From the NCBI RefSeq assembly GCF_900102315.1, contig NZ_FNBL01000002.1:31676-95675 (forward strand): a stretch of DNA of 64,000 nucleotides. Direction: 5' to 3'. The translations under genes and the position numbers were made by a program. The notes beneath the pieces were generated by a model. That model was not told where the DNA came from. It searched no databases and saw nothing but the letters and a program-made list of their open reading frames with translations. The stretch comes from Celeribacter baekdonensis. GTDB lineage: Bacteria; Pseudomonadota; Alphaproteobacteria; Rhodobacterales; Rhodobacteraceae. Below are positions 6,912 to 15,023 of the stretch, in pieces (position 1 is the stretch's first letter; each line of letters opens with the position of its first letter).

Positions 6912-9827
6912 TCAGTTTCCTTCCAGTTGCGACAGCAAAGCGTCAAGGGCGGCGGGGTTGGTGATCGGTTTTGGCGCATCGACTTTGTCGGCAATGGCGT
7001 TGCGGACATCCGCCGCGCCGCCCTGCACCAAGGTGGAGGCGATCAACCCGATCTCATCGGTTGCGATGTAGGGCGTGAATGCGCACAGCGTTCCGACACG
7101 GGTCGCAACACAGCCGTCTCCCCCGCTCTGGTTCAGCCCGATCCGCTTGGCATTGCCGGCGGGGTCTTTGTCGGTGAACCAGGTGGCGACGGTGCCATCC
7201 GCCTGACGGGTCATCACCTCGACGGACCAGCTCGGCGGCAGGACGCCTGCGATCTGCACATTGGGCTGTTCAAAGGGGCAGGCGGCCTTCAGAGGACAGC
7301 GCCGCAAGACCTCACCGGGCACATAGGGTGATGCCGTGGGTGATGCCGTGGGTGACGCCGTGCCTCCGGTGGCCAGCGTGCCCAAAACGTCCCCCATATC
7401 CGGCATCGCGCCGTTGCCACTTGTCGCTGCCCCCGCCGCTGCGCCCATCAGGGCCTCCATTGCGCGCGCGGCATTGGGGTCCTCTTTGGCCAGATCTGAG
7501 ATGATATTCGCCATCGCTTCGGCCGGGCTGGGCAGGTTGCGTGGCGCGGTATCGCGCAACAGCAGTTTGAGCATGTCAAACGCCGCCAAGGTCTCTGCGC
7601 TGGCGGGCTCAAACCGACAGAGTAGGCCGGGCTGGACCTCAAGGCAGGGACCGTTCGTCTCCAACCACTGACGCGGGTTCAGGATGACGGCGTTCTCGGG
7701 CGCATCAGGGTTGAAAAAACTCATACGGACAAGCCCCCGATCCCCGCCTGCCACATAGGCTTCGCGGGTCGGAACATCGGTGACCCAGCCTGCGGGAAGG
7801 ACGCCGATGATCTGTGCCTCGGGGTCCTCGAAACTGCACTGAACCGCATCGTCACAGGTAAATCCGATGTCATCTGAGAGGGGCGGTTCGACCTCGATGG
7901 GCATGTCACGCGGGATCGCGAAAGAGACCGGCCCGCTGGCGCTGACGGTGATTTGGCCAAAATATGTCGCCCCATCGGCCAAGCCGTTGACCCCCCAAAT
8001 GCCTTCATCCAGCGCCGTGGTCCACGGTCCGGCAATGGCGGCCCCCGAGGCGACGGGGGGTTCGCCCGCGCGACCGATAGGAATGAGCGTCCAGTCAATG
8101 GGCTGACCCTGCGCCCCGTCGGCGGCAATCTCCACCTGCACCACACCCGATCCGGGGTGTGGCGCATCCTCGCCCATGCCGCAGCCGGTGTCGTCATCAC
8201 AGCGCGCGGCTTCGGTCATTTGGGGCGTCGGTGCGGTGGTGCTTGTGTCTGAGGCAGCACCTATATCTGTCGCGCGGGCTTCCTCGTCAAAATCCACCAC
8301 AGTGCCAACCGTCAAGGGCAGGCGGGCCGCAACCTGATGTGCGTCATCTAGGCCGCCAAAAATATAGACCAGCTCATATTCACCCGGCTGTGTTGGTGCC
8401 AAAAGCGGCTTGGCAGGGCCATAGCGATTGTCGAAAAACTCGGCCAGGGTGACCGTGTTGTCCCAAGACAGGCGTTGGTCGTTCAGCCGAATTTCAAGCC
8501 AATCGTCACTGCCCATGCCGCCCGCGATGGTCACCGGAATGTCGGCCCCCGGTTCCACGGCGGGCGGGGCGGTCAATGTGACGTCCGGGCGCTCCACAAA
8601 GGTCACGACAAAGGTTTTCATCACCGCGTCTATCGGCAGGTCGGCGTTGCGACTGAAGGTCAAAAGATAATCGCCCGGTTCCGGCGGCGCACGAAACGCC
8701 CCGACATGGCCGCCAAGGGTGCTGTCTTGGCTCGCATAATCATAGCGCCGATCCGTTGTGGTGGCGGCATCCAGAGGCAACAGCGAGAGGATGAAATCAC
8801 CACCGCCGGTGGCCAAGCCTTCCTGACGCACACGGTAGGGCAACAGCGCATTGACCCCCGCCCGAAACGCGCCTGTCGGAGCGGGCATGTCGAGTGTGGG
8901 CAACAGGCCCTGAAACGGCACATAAACGGTGCGGTTGTCCCCGGCGGCCACGGGCACGACGACCTCGCCATGGCCCATCTCGCCCGCATCGGCGATGATC
9001 CGGTAGTCACTGGCGATCAGGTCCACGGGCAGAGCCGCCGCTTGGGTGAAATCCAAGGTGCCAACGGCGCTGATGGCCCCGGTTGCCAGGTTTTCGGCAC
9101 TGAATTGCACGCGGTCCGGGCGTCCGGCACTGTCGGCGCGGATGGTGAGATTGAGCGTCGCATGATCCGCGGGCAGGTCATCGACGACAACGGGAGCCGT
9201 GGTGCGGATCAACGCGTCGGCCAGTTCGGCGCCGGATTGGGTCGACAGCATAAGCCCGCCCGTGGTGTCGGCGACGCAGGCGATCTGGGCCATTTCGGTC
9301 TCGGTCAGGCCAAACCCCACCACATGCGCGCGCACAGGGATGCCCATCGCGGCCAAACCGGACGCGACCGCGCAGACATTGCCACCACAGGTTTCCAACC
9401 CGTCCGTGACCAGAACGATATCCGCCTCTTCGCTGGTCGCCGGGATTTGCGTCGCCGCAAGTTGCAGGGCGTCGGCCAAGGGGGTCTTGCCGCGCGGGTT
9501 CAGCGTCCGCAGCCGGGCGCCCAAGCCCGCAGGGTCTTGTCGCCCGACCGGGGCCAGCACTTCGATGTCCGTACAATCGCCTTTGCGGGTGTGACCATAG
9601 GCGATGACACCCAAAGGCTGTGCCGGATCACGCGCCGCCAAAAAATCGCTCAACACATCGCGTGCCACTTCGATCCGGGAGGTGCCATCGTCCAATTGCG
9701 ACCACATCGAACCGGAGGCGTCCAGGATCAGCACCGAGGCCCTGTCCTGAGCCGTTTCCTGAGCCGATGCCATCACCGGGAGCGACAAGAGGAGAGAGGC
9801 CATCAGCCCCTTAAACGCTGTGCGCAT
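6912..9827 (-). CDS. large exported von Willebrand factor type A domain protein
   Basis: 971 residues from the chosen ATG, which gives a good signal peptide (MRTAFKGLMASLLLSLPV, cleavage near ASA-Q) and has AAAGGA upstream; the frame runs 39 bases further but without a signal peptide. The VWA domain (about residues 29-215) starts with an intact MIDAS motif DASGSMW (D36, S38, S40) and has a later TDGLETCGG segment supplying further metal ligands. The middle consists of several beta-rich repeats. The C-terminal third has a duplicated segment: two copies of a module with PLSDDIGFTCDD-like and RRCPLKAACPFE-like openings, each followed by a GVLPxxW motif. A TASP repeat (12-base tandem units) links them. 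Likely a periplasmic metal-dependent adhesion or scaffold protein; ligand unknown. Confidence 0.8.
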   Translation of the reverse strand: MRTAFKGLMASLLLSLPVMASAQETAQDRASVLILDASGSMWSQLDDGTSRIEVARDVLSDFLAARDPAQPLGVIAYGHTRKGDCTDIEVLAPVGRQDPAGLGARLRTLNPRGKTPLADALQLAATQIPATSEEADIVLVTDGLETCGGNVCAVASGLAAMGIPVRAHVVGFGLTETEMAQIACVADTTGGLMLSTQSGAELADALIRTTAPVVVDDLPADHATLNLTIRADSAGRPDRVQFSAENLATGAISAVGTLDFTQAAALPVDLIASDYRIIADAGEMGHGEVVVPVAAGDNRTVYVPFQGLLPTLDMPAPTGAFRAGVNALLPYRVRQEGLATGGGDFILSLLPLDAATTTDRRYDYASQDSTLGGHVGAFRAPPEPGDYLLTFSRNADLPIDAVMKTFVVTFVERPDVTLTAPPAVEPGADIPVTIAGGMGSDDWLEIRLNDQRLSWDNTVTLAEFFDNRYGPAKPLLAPTQPGEYELVYIFGGLDDAHQVAARLPLTVGTVVDFDEEARATDIGAASDTSTTAPTPQMTEAARCDDDTGCGMGEDAPHPGSGVVQVEIAADGAQGQPIDWTLIPIGRAGEPPVASGAAIAGPWTTALDEGIWGVNGLADGATYFGQITVSASGPVSFAIPRDMPIEVEPPLSDDIGFTCDDAVQCSFEDPEAQIIGVLPAGWVTDVPTREAYVAGGDRGLVRMSFFNPDAPENAVILNPRQWLETNGPCLEVQPGLLCRFEPASAETLAAFDMLKLLLRDTAPRNLPSPAEAMANIISDLAKEDPNAARAMEALMGAAAGAATSGNGAMPDMGDVLGTLATGGTASPTASPTASPYVPGEVLRRCPLKAACPFEQPNVQIAGVLPPSWSVEVMTRQADGTVATWFTDKDPAGNAKRIGLNQSGGDGCVATRVGTLCAFTPYIATDEIGLIASTLVQGGAADVRNAIADKVDAPKPITNPAALDALLSQLEGN
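7327..7362. repeat. 12-base tandem repeat in the VWA gene
   Basis: Three units of GGTGATGCCGTG (7327-7338, 7339-7350, and 7351-7362 with one change) encoding repeated SPTA on the minus strand, between two structured parts of the VWA protein. In-frame expansion of a linker. Confidence 0.85.
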
Positions 9828-9931
9828 TTTAAAGTCCTTTGAACGATTCGTGACTTGTGACACCAAAATGTCCTTGAAACAGACCCGCTCTCCCGCTTTA
9901 TTTCAATGTATGGTTTTCCATAGGTCTCGCG

Positions 9932-10648
9932 ATGCATGTCGAAGATATCTACCATCTGCTTGCCACAGGTGCGTGTCCCGAGACCTGTTGGGGCGCCATT
10001 CGGCGCTATCTCGATCATCTGGGATTTGATCGCGTCATCTACATTGCCCAGAACGGCGTGGCAGACGGGCCCAGTGTGCGCACAACGATGCCGGACAGGT
10101 TTCAGAGCTTTTATGTGGGCAATGGCTACGCGCAGGACGATCCCTTCTTACAGTATTGCCTGTCCTCGCCCGTTCCTGTTGACACCGGCAAAGCCCATAT
10201 GGATCAATACGCGTATCTGACCGGGCGGCAAAAAGACCTGATCGCGGCGGCGGGCGATGTGGGGTTCAACGCCGGGTTTTCTGTGGCGACACGCTATCCC
10301 ACGACGCGCAGACCCGAAGGCTGGAACCTTGGCTCCAGCCAGTCGATGCATGAGGTCGAGGCGATCAAGAGGGCGCATCTCGCACAGATCAAGTCTGTGC
10401 TGTTTGGGCTGAGTGGTCGGCTTGCCACAGATGGCCCGACCGTTGTTCTGAGTCCGCGCGAGACCCAATGCCTTGATCTTCTCAGCGCGGGATTGCGGAT
10501 CAAGGCGATTGCAATGGAGCTTGGGATCAAACCCGTCACCGTCGACATGCACCTGTCTAATGCCCGCAAAAAAATGAACGCGCCGACGACGAAATATCTG
10601 CTCAAGACCTATTGGGACGCAAAGGCGCGACGTCACGGGTGCGGCTGA
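9932..10648 (+). CDS. LuxR family transcriptional regulator with autoinducer-binding-type domain
   Basis: 238 residues. The N-terminal part (about 1-155) matches the autoinducer-binding domain layout (FDRVIYIAQNG, then FYVGNGYAQDDPFLQYC with the conserved Asp, then ATRYPTTRRPEGW). The C-terminus is a LuxR HTH: LSPRETQCLDLLSAG, IKAIAMELGIKPVTVDMHLSNARKKM. No luxI-type synthase lies in the window, so this may be a solo regulator responding to an external or non-acyl-homoserine-lactone signal. It is divergent from the VWA gene with about 100 bases between the starts, so it could control that unit. The ribosome site before ATG 9932 is weak. Confidence 0.85.
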   Translation: MHVEDIYHLLATGACPETCWGAIRRYLDHLGFDRVIYIAQNGVADGPSVRTTMPDRFQSFYVGNGYAQDDPFLQYCLSSPVPVDTGKAHMDQYAYLTGRQKDLIAAAGDVGFNAGFSVATRYPTTRRPEGWNLGSSQSMHEVEAIKRAHLAQIKSVLFGLSGRLATDGPTVVLSPRETQCLDLLSAGLRIKAIAMELGIKPVTVDMHLSNARKKMNAPTTKYLLKTYWDAKARRHGCG

Positions 10649-10716
10649 GTGAGAGGCGCAATTGAACGAGGCCCCTGTCGGTGTTGGGCCAGCGGCCCCC
10701 GCATGAGCGCGCTTAG

Positions 10717-10784
10717 ATTTATTATGATGAATTAGGCTCTACCCAAGCCCTGCCGCCTCGGTTAGAAAATTATCATGATGAAAA
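10717..10784. promoter_or_regulatory. two operator-like TTATCATGATAA motifs before the gntR-type gene
   Basis: Two copies of a near-palindrome: ATTTATTATGATGAATT at 10717-10733 and AATTATCATGATGAAA at about 10768-10783, the second overlapping the start codon of the regulator. A third copy precedes the peptide transporter at 12379-12395. The shared core TTATyATGAkrA is almost self-complementary, as expected for a dimeric FadR-type GntR repressor. Autoregulation and control of the transporter are inferred. Confidence 0.5.
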
Positions 10785-11590
10785 ATACAGCCCCTCCGAT
10801 CAGCCCGAAAGTCACCGATCCGAAAGTCACCGATGCACCGCGCGCGCTTAAACGGTCGCGTCCTGTTCAGGTCGCTGATCAGATCAAGCGTTGGGTGGTC
10901 GAACGCGATTTGCGCAAAGGCGACAAGTTACCCAACGAGGCCGAAATGATCGCGCAATTCAAAGTGTCAAAAGGCACGGTGCGCGAAGCGATGCGCATCC
11001 TTGAAGCGCAGGGGTTGATCGTCACCAAGACCGGTCCCGGCGGCGGCAGTTCGGTGGGCGAGGTGAGCAAGGATCGCGCCATGTCTTTGCTCGGCAATTA
11101 CTTTTACTTCAAGGATCTGTCCCTGTCTGACATCTACCAAATCCGCAAATTGTTGGAGCCGGAAATGGTGGCCAATCTTGCGGGCCATTTGGATGACAGC
11201 ACTTTGGCGGAATTGCGCGAGATGGCGCATCAGTACCCTGAACCCGCGCGTTCGCCCGAAGAGGAAAAGCAACAGCACATCTCTTCGCTGGCCTTTCATG
11301 CGCGGCTTGCGGAGGCTTCGGACAATGACTTGTTGGGCTTTGTCATCGCTTTCATGGCGCGGATTTTGGCGGATTTGACGGTTTATCGACGGTTATATGC
11401 CGCGCCCAACAAAGAGCTATGGGAACGGGGGCGGCGTCACCAAATTGAACTTGTCGATGCCTTGGAGCGCGGCGACGGTCCGGGCGCGCGCGCGATCATG
11501 CTGTCGCATATGAAGGGTGCTGAAACGATGATGAACGCTCAGGAAATGCGGATCACCCGCGAGTTTATGGCCGAAACTCCAACACCCTGA
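10775..11590 (+). CDS. FadR-type GntR family transcriptional regulator
   Basis: 271 residues. A winged HTH (about residues 30-95) contains LPNEAEMIAQFKVSKGTVRE and LEAQGLIVTKTGPGGG. It is followed by an all-helical FCD ligand-binding domain with metal-type His residues in LAFHARLAEASDN, GRRHQIELVDALERGD and the final LSHMKGAE helix. The first 25 residues hold a duplicated five-residue PKVTD unit (15-base tandem repeat at 10805-10834). It lies just upstream of the DUF1028 gene and the oligopeptide-type ABC operon and is probably their regulator. The start is uncertain because the ATG has no clear Shine-Dalgarno and overlaps an operator-like motif. Confidence 0.85.
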   Translation: MMKNTAPPISPKVTDPKVTDAPRALKRSRPVQVADQIKRWVVERDLRKGDKLPNEAEMIAQFKVSKGTVREAMRILEAQGLIVTKTGPGGGSSVGEVSKDRAMSLLGNYFYFKDLSLSDIYQIRKLLEPEMVANLAGHLDDSTLAELREMAHQYPEPARSPEEEKQQHISSLAFHARLAEASDNDLLGFVIAFMARILADLTVYRRLYAAPNKELWERGRRHQIELVDALERGDGPGARAIMLSHMKGAETMMNAQEMRITREFMAETPTP

Positions 11591-11661
11591 AATCTTTCGA
11601 AAAAATCACCTTTCGTAAAATCTGTGTCTCAGGGTTTCGCGAAATGCTTCAGGCCTGTTTT

Positions 11662-12351
11662 CTACGTGATCGGCGCGGGCGCGACAGGGCCGACCGGCGC
11701 ACGCGTTCGGTCGGTTTTGACCGGGACTTCCCCCAACCAATGCGCATAGGGCGGCTGGCTGACCTTGTTGGCAAGGGCTGCGAGATCGTCCAGCGGCGTG
11801 TCGCTTTGATCAATCCTAAGGTCGATTGGCGGGGCCAACGGGTTGAGGATCAAGAGGGCGGCGGATTGCAATCCGCGTACGTCGCTGCCTGCGGCTTCGG
11901 CTGTGCGCAGGGCGGACAAAAGCCGGGTGGCGGGGGTGCCGGTGCTGTTTCGGAAACTTTCGGCCATCGCCTCTAAGACAGCGCGTGATTGGATCATGTT
12001 CCCGGCCACAATCAGGTTTGGGGTGGCGATGACATCGGCAAAGGCAACGCTTTCAGCCCCGGTGAATCCCGCCGTGTCGCCGGAGCGGTCCAGCACAGAG
12101 AGTTGACGATGATCGCGGCCTGTGTCCGCCGCGGTCAGCGATGCGACCACATCGGTGGCGGCCGCTCCGGCGTATAATTGGCGCATGGCATCGTCGCGCC
12201 AGAACGTACTGGGCGCGGTGCCTTGAGAGGCGCAAAGCCCCGATTCGATGTCGCCCCGCAACACCCAGCCCCCAACGCACAGGCTGCCCGTCGCGGCGGC
12301 CCCTGCGTAAACGCCTGTTTTTTCGTCATATGTGAGAATGGAAAATGTCAT
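11662..12351 (-). CDS. DUF1028 family protein (Ntn-hydrolase-like)
   Basis: 229 residues beginning MTFSILTYDEKTGVYAGAAATG, the standard DUF1028 opening, followed by GLCASQGTAPSTFW and an internal GNMIQSRAVLEAMAESF segment typical of the family. DUF1028 proteins are often encoded beside peptide or gamma-glutamyl compound transporters; the enzymatic role is not established. Here it is divergent from the ABC operon with 96 bases between the starts, a region that carries an operator-like motif shared with the GntR gene, so the three are probably one regulon. Confidence 0.85.
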   Translation of the reverse strand: MTFSILTYDEKTGVYAGAAATGSLCVGGWVLRGDIESGLCASQGTAPSTFWRDDAMRQLYAGAAATDVVASLTAADTGRDHRQLSVLDRSGDTAGFTGAESVAFADVIATPNLIVAGNMIQSRAVLEAMAESFRNSTGTPATRLLSALRTAEAAGSDVRGLQSAALLILNPLAPPIDLRIDQSDTPLDDLAALANKVSQPPYAHWLGEVPVKTDRTRAPVGPVAPAPIT

Positions 12352-12378
12352 GGTGCGACCTCTAACACATTTGCCTTG

Positions 12379-12395
12379 AATTTATCATGAGAATT
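12379..12395. promoter_or_regulatory. operator-like motif between DUF1028 and transporter genes
   Basis: AATTTATCATGAGAATT, near-palindromic and matching the two motifs found before the FadR-type regulator. It sits in the divergent intergenic region, 28 bases from the DUF1028 start and 53 bases from the start of the substrate-binding protein. Inferred binding site of the GntR regulator. Confidence 0.45.
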
Positions 12396-12447
12396 TGTCC
12401 AAATGCAATTAATCATTATAAATAGAATGCAACAGAGAGGATATCCC

Positions 12448-14022
12448 ATGACTTTCCGAGCCCCTTCACGTCGCGCCTTGTTCGCGGCGACTGCGGCCGC
12501 GGCGCTGATGCTGTCGCTGGGCGGCGCACAGGCGCAAACGCCCGAGAATGTGCTGATCGTCGGTCAAATCGCGGAGCCGCAGGCGCTTGATCCGGCGGCG
12601 GTGACGGCGGTCAATGATTTCCGCATCCTGATGAACATGTATGACGGCTTGGTGCGCTACAAAGACGGCACGCTTGAGGTTGAACCCGCCTTGGCCACCG
12701 ACTGGACGATTTCCGAGGATGGCACGGTCTACACCTTCACCCTGCGTGAGGGCGTGATGTTCCATGATGGTAGCGCCTTCGACGCAGAGGCCGTGAAGTT
12801 CAATTTTGAGCGGATGTTGAAGGAGGATCACCCCTATCACAACACCGGCCCGTTCCCGCTTGCGTTCTTCTTTTCGGCGGTCGAGAGCGTTGATGTGATT
12901 GATCCCCTGACGGTGGCCTTCACGCTCAACGCCCCCTACGCGCCATTTTTGTCCAACCTCGCCTATCCAACCGGCCTGATTGTCTCGCCCGCTGCGGTCA
13001 TGGAATATGGTGTCGATTTTGGTCGTCATCCGTCGGGCACGGGGGCGTTTTCCTTTGGCGAATGGCGCAGCAACGAGGCCGTCGTCGTGCAGGCCAACCC
13101 CGAATACTGGGACGGCGCACCCAAGCTTGAAACCGTGGTGTTCCGCCCGATCACCGATGCCAACACCCGTTCGGCCGAGATGCTCGCAGGCGGGATTGAT
13201 CTTATGGTCGAAGTGCCGCCCGTGGCACTGAGCGAGTTTCAAAGCGACGCCTATACCGTCTATGAACAGGCGGGGCCGCATGTCTGGTTCCTGATCCTCA
13301 ATGCCAAAGAAGGCCCCTTTGCCGACAAGCGCGTGCGTCAGGCGGCGAACTATGCGATCAACAAAGAGGCGATCGTCAATGACGTGCTTGAAGGCACGGC
13401 AGAGGTCGCAGCGGGCCCAACGCCGCCCGCGTTTGCCTGGGCGTATAATGCCGATCTCGATCCCTATCCCTATGATCCCGCGCGGGCGCAGGCCTTGCTC
13501 AAAGAGGCGGGGGCCGAAGGCGCGGAGCTGACATTCTATGTCACCGAAGGCGGCTCTGGCATGTTGGACCCTGTCGCCATGGGCACCGCGATTCAGGCCG
13601 ATCTGGAGGCCGTGGGGCTCGACGTGAAAATCGAAACCTACGAGTGGAACACCTTCCTGGGCAATGTGAACCCCGGCCTTGAAGGCAAGGCGGATATGGC
13701 GGAAATGGCATGGATGACCAATGATCCGGACACGCTGCCCTTCCTCGCGTTGCGCACCGAAGCCTGGCCCGACAAGGGCGGGTTCAACTCCGGCTATTAT
13801 TCCAACCCCGAAGTGGACGCCTTGCTTGATGCGGCCCGTGTCGAGACCGATCAGGACGAACGCGCGCGGCTCTATCAAGAGATGCAGGTGATCGTGCAAG
13901 ACGACGCGCCTTGGGTGTTCGTGGCCAACTGGAAACAAAACGCAGTCACCTCTGATCGCGTTGAGGGCTTTGCTTTGCAGCCTTCGTTCTTCCTGCTTTT
14001 GGATGATGTGACCAAAAATTGA
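12448..14022 (+). CDS. family 5 ABC transporter substrate-binding protein (peptide/nickel type)
   Basis: Periplasmic binding protein of 524 residues. It opens MTFRAPSRRALFAATAAAAL with an RR-containing signal sequence, cleavage near AQA-Q. SBP_bac_5 hallmarks are visible: the early EPQALDPAAVTAVNDF region, LYRYKDGTLEVEPALATDW-like phrasing, FTLREGVMFHDGSAFDAEAVKFNFERM, and KRVRQAANYAINKEAIV in the second lobe. The start was moved from the upstream ATG at 12403 because 12448 has AGAGAGG at the right spacing and gives a signal peptide. It binds the solute for the permeases that follow; dipeptides, oligopeptides or glutathione-like compounds are all possible. Confidence 0.9.
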   Translation: MTFRAPSRRALFAATAAAALMLSLGGAQAQTPENVLIVGQIAEPQALDPAAVTAVNDFRILMNMYDGLVRYKDGTLEVEPALATDWTISEDGTVYTFTLREGVMFHDGSAFDAEAVKFNFERMLKEDHPYHNTGPFPLAFFFSAVESVDVIDPLTVAFTLNAPYAPFLSNLAYPTGLIVSPAAVMEYGVDFGRHPSGTGAFSFGEWRSNEAVVVQANPEYWDGAPKLETVVFRPITDANTRSAEMLAGGIDLMVEVPPVALSEFQSDAYTVYEQAGPHVWFLILNAKEGPFADKRVRQAANYAINKEAIVNDVLEGTAEVAAGPTPPAFAWAYNADLDPYPYDPARAQALLKEAGAEGAELTFYVTEGGSGMLDPVAMGTAIQADLEAVGLDVKIETYEWNTFLGNVNPGLEGKADMAEMAWMTNDPDTLPFLALRTEAWPDKGGFNSGYYSNPEVDALLDAARVETDQDERARLYQEMQVIVQDDAPWVFVANWKQNAVTSDRVEGFALQPSFFLLLDDVTKN

Positions 14023-14030
14023 GGGCAGGC

Positions 14031-14056
14031 GGCGCGATCTCTTGCGGGGTCGCGCC
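14031..14056 (+). terminator. intercistronic stem-loop after the binding-protein gene
   Basis: GGCGCGA at 14031-14037 pairs with TCGCGCC at 14050-14056 over a 12-base loop, without a T-run. Such hairpins after the binding-protein cistron commonly protect or partially terminate the message and raise the binding protein above the membrane subunits. Confidence 0.5.
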
Positions 14057-14075
14057 ACAGTGAGGGGACGATCAC

Positions 14076-15023
14076 ATGACCGGATATATTCTCAAACGGC
14101 TCGTCTCGGCGATCCCGGTGCTTTTGGGCATCAGCGTGATCGTGTTTTTGATCATGGCGATGATCCCCGGTGATCCGGCGACGGCGATCCTTGGCTCTTA
14201 TGCCACGCCTGAAAACGTCGAAAAACTGAACCGTGATCTTGGTTTGGATCAGGGCTTGGTGCCGCGTTATTTCATTTGGCTCGGCCATATGGTGCAAGGC
14301 GATTTCGGCCGCAGCTTTGCGCTCAACCGTCCGGTTTTGGACGAGGTGCTTGACCGTTTCGGGGCCACGCTGATCCTTGCGGGCACGTCTTTTGTGTTGT
14401 GTTCGCTCTTGGGCGTGGCGGCGGGCGTGGTGTCCGCCGCGCGTCAATATGGATGGGCCGACAAGGCGATCACCTTTGTCGTGCTCGTGGGGATTTCGAT
14501 CCCGTCGTTTTTCCTCGGCATGATGATGATCCTGATCTTTGCGGTGCAATTGCGGTGGTTTCCGGTCTCTGGCATGTGGCCCATTTATGGCGATCGCACG
14601 TTGTGGGTGTTGCTCGATCACCTGTTCATGCCTGCCCTTGCGTTGGCGGTGGTGGCGACCGGGGTGATTGCGCGGCTGGCGCGCTCTGCCATGCTGGAAG
14701 TTTTGCGACAGGATTTCATCCGCACGGCGCGGGCCAAAGGCGTGCGCGAAGGGCGCGTGATCTGGCGCCATGCGTTGCGCGCGGCGATGGTGTCGATCAT
14801 TCCGGTCTTGGGGATTCAGGCCGGGTTTGTGTTGTCTGGCGCGGTCTATATCGAGATGGTGTTCCAATGGCCCGGCGTGGGCCGGATGTTGGTCGATGCC
14901 ATCCTGAAGCGGGATATTTTGCTGGTGCAGGGCGGGGTGGTGTTCATCGCGGCCTGTTATGTGATGTTCAACATCATGGTGGATGTGGCGCAGGCCATGC
15001 TCGACCCGAGGATCAAAACATGA
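14076..15023 (+). CDS. ABC transporter permease, DppB type
   Basis: 315-residue inner membrane permease, the usual DppB/OppB length. It starts MTGYILKRLVSAIPVLLGIS, a first membrane segment typical of the family, and carries the EAA-type loop ARAKGVREGRVIWRHALRAA near residue 220. About six membrane segments are visible. The start is the ATG at 14076, preceded by GAGGGGACG. Its stop overlaps the start of the next gene (ATGA at 15020-15023), indicating translational coupling. Confidence 0.92.
   Translation: MTGYILKRLVSAIPVLLGISVIVFLIMAMIPGDPATAILGSYATPENVEKLNRDLGLDQGLVPRYFIWLGHMVQGDFGRSFALNRPVLDEVLDRFGATLILAGTSFVLCSLLGVAAGVVSAARQYGWADKAITFVVLVGISIPSFFLGMMMILIFAVQLRWFPVSGMWPIYGDRTLWVLLDHLFMPALALAVVATGVIARLARSAMLEVLRQDFIRTARAKGVREGRVIWRHALRAAMVSIIPVLGIQAGFVLSGAVYIEMVFQWPGVGRMLVDAILKRDILLVQGGVVFIAACYVMFNIMVDVAQAMLDPRIKT

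Noticed and set aside
9932..10648. Quorum-sensing pair
   Set aside because: A LuxR-type receptor is present but no LuxI-like synthase was found in the window, so only a solo regulator is claimed.
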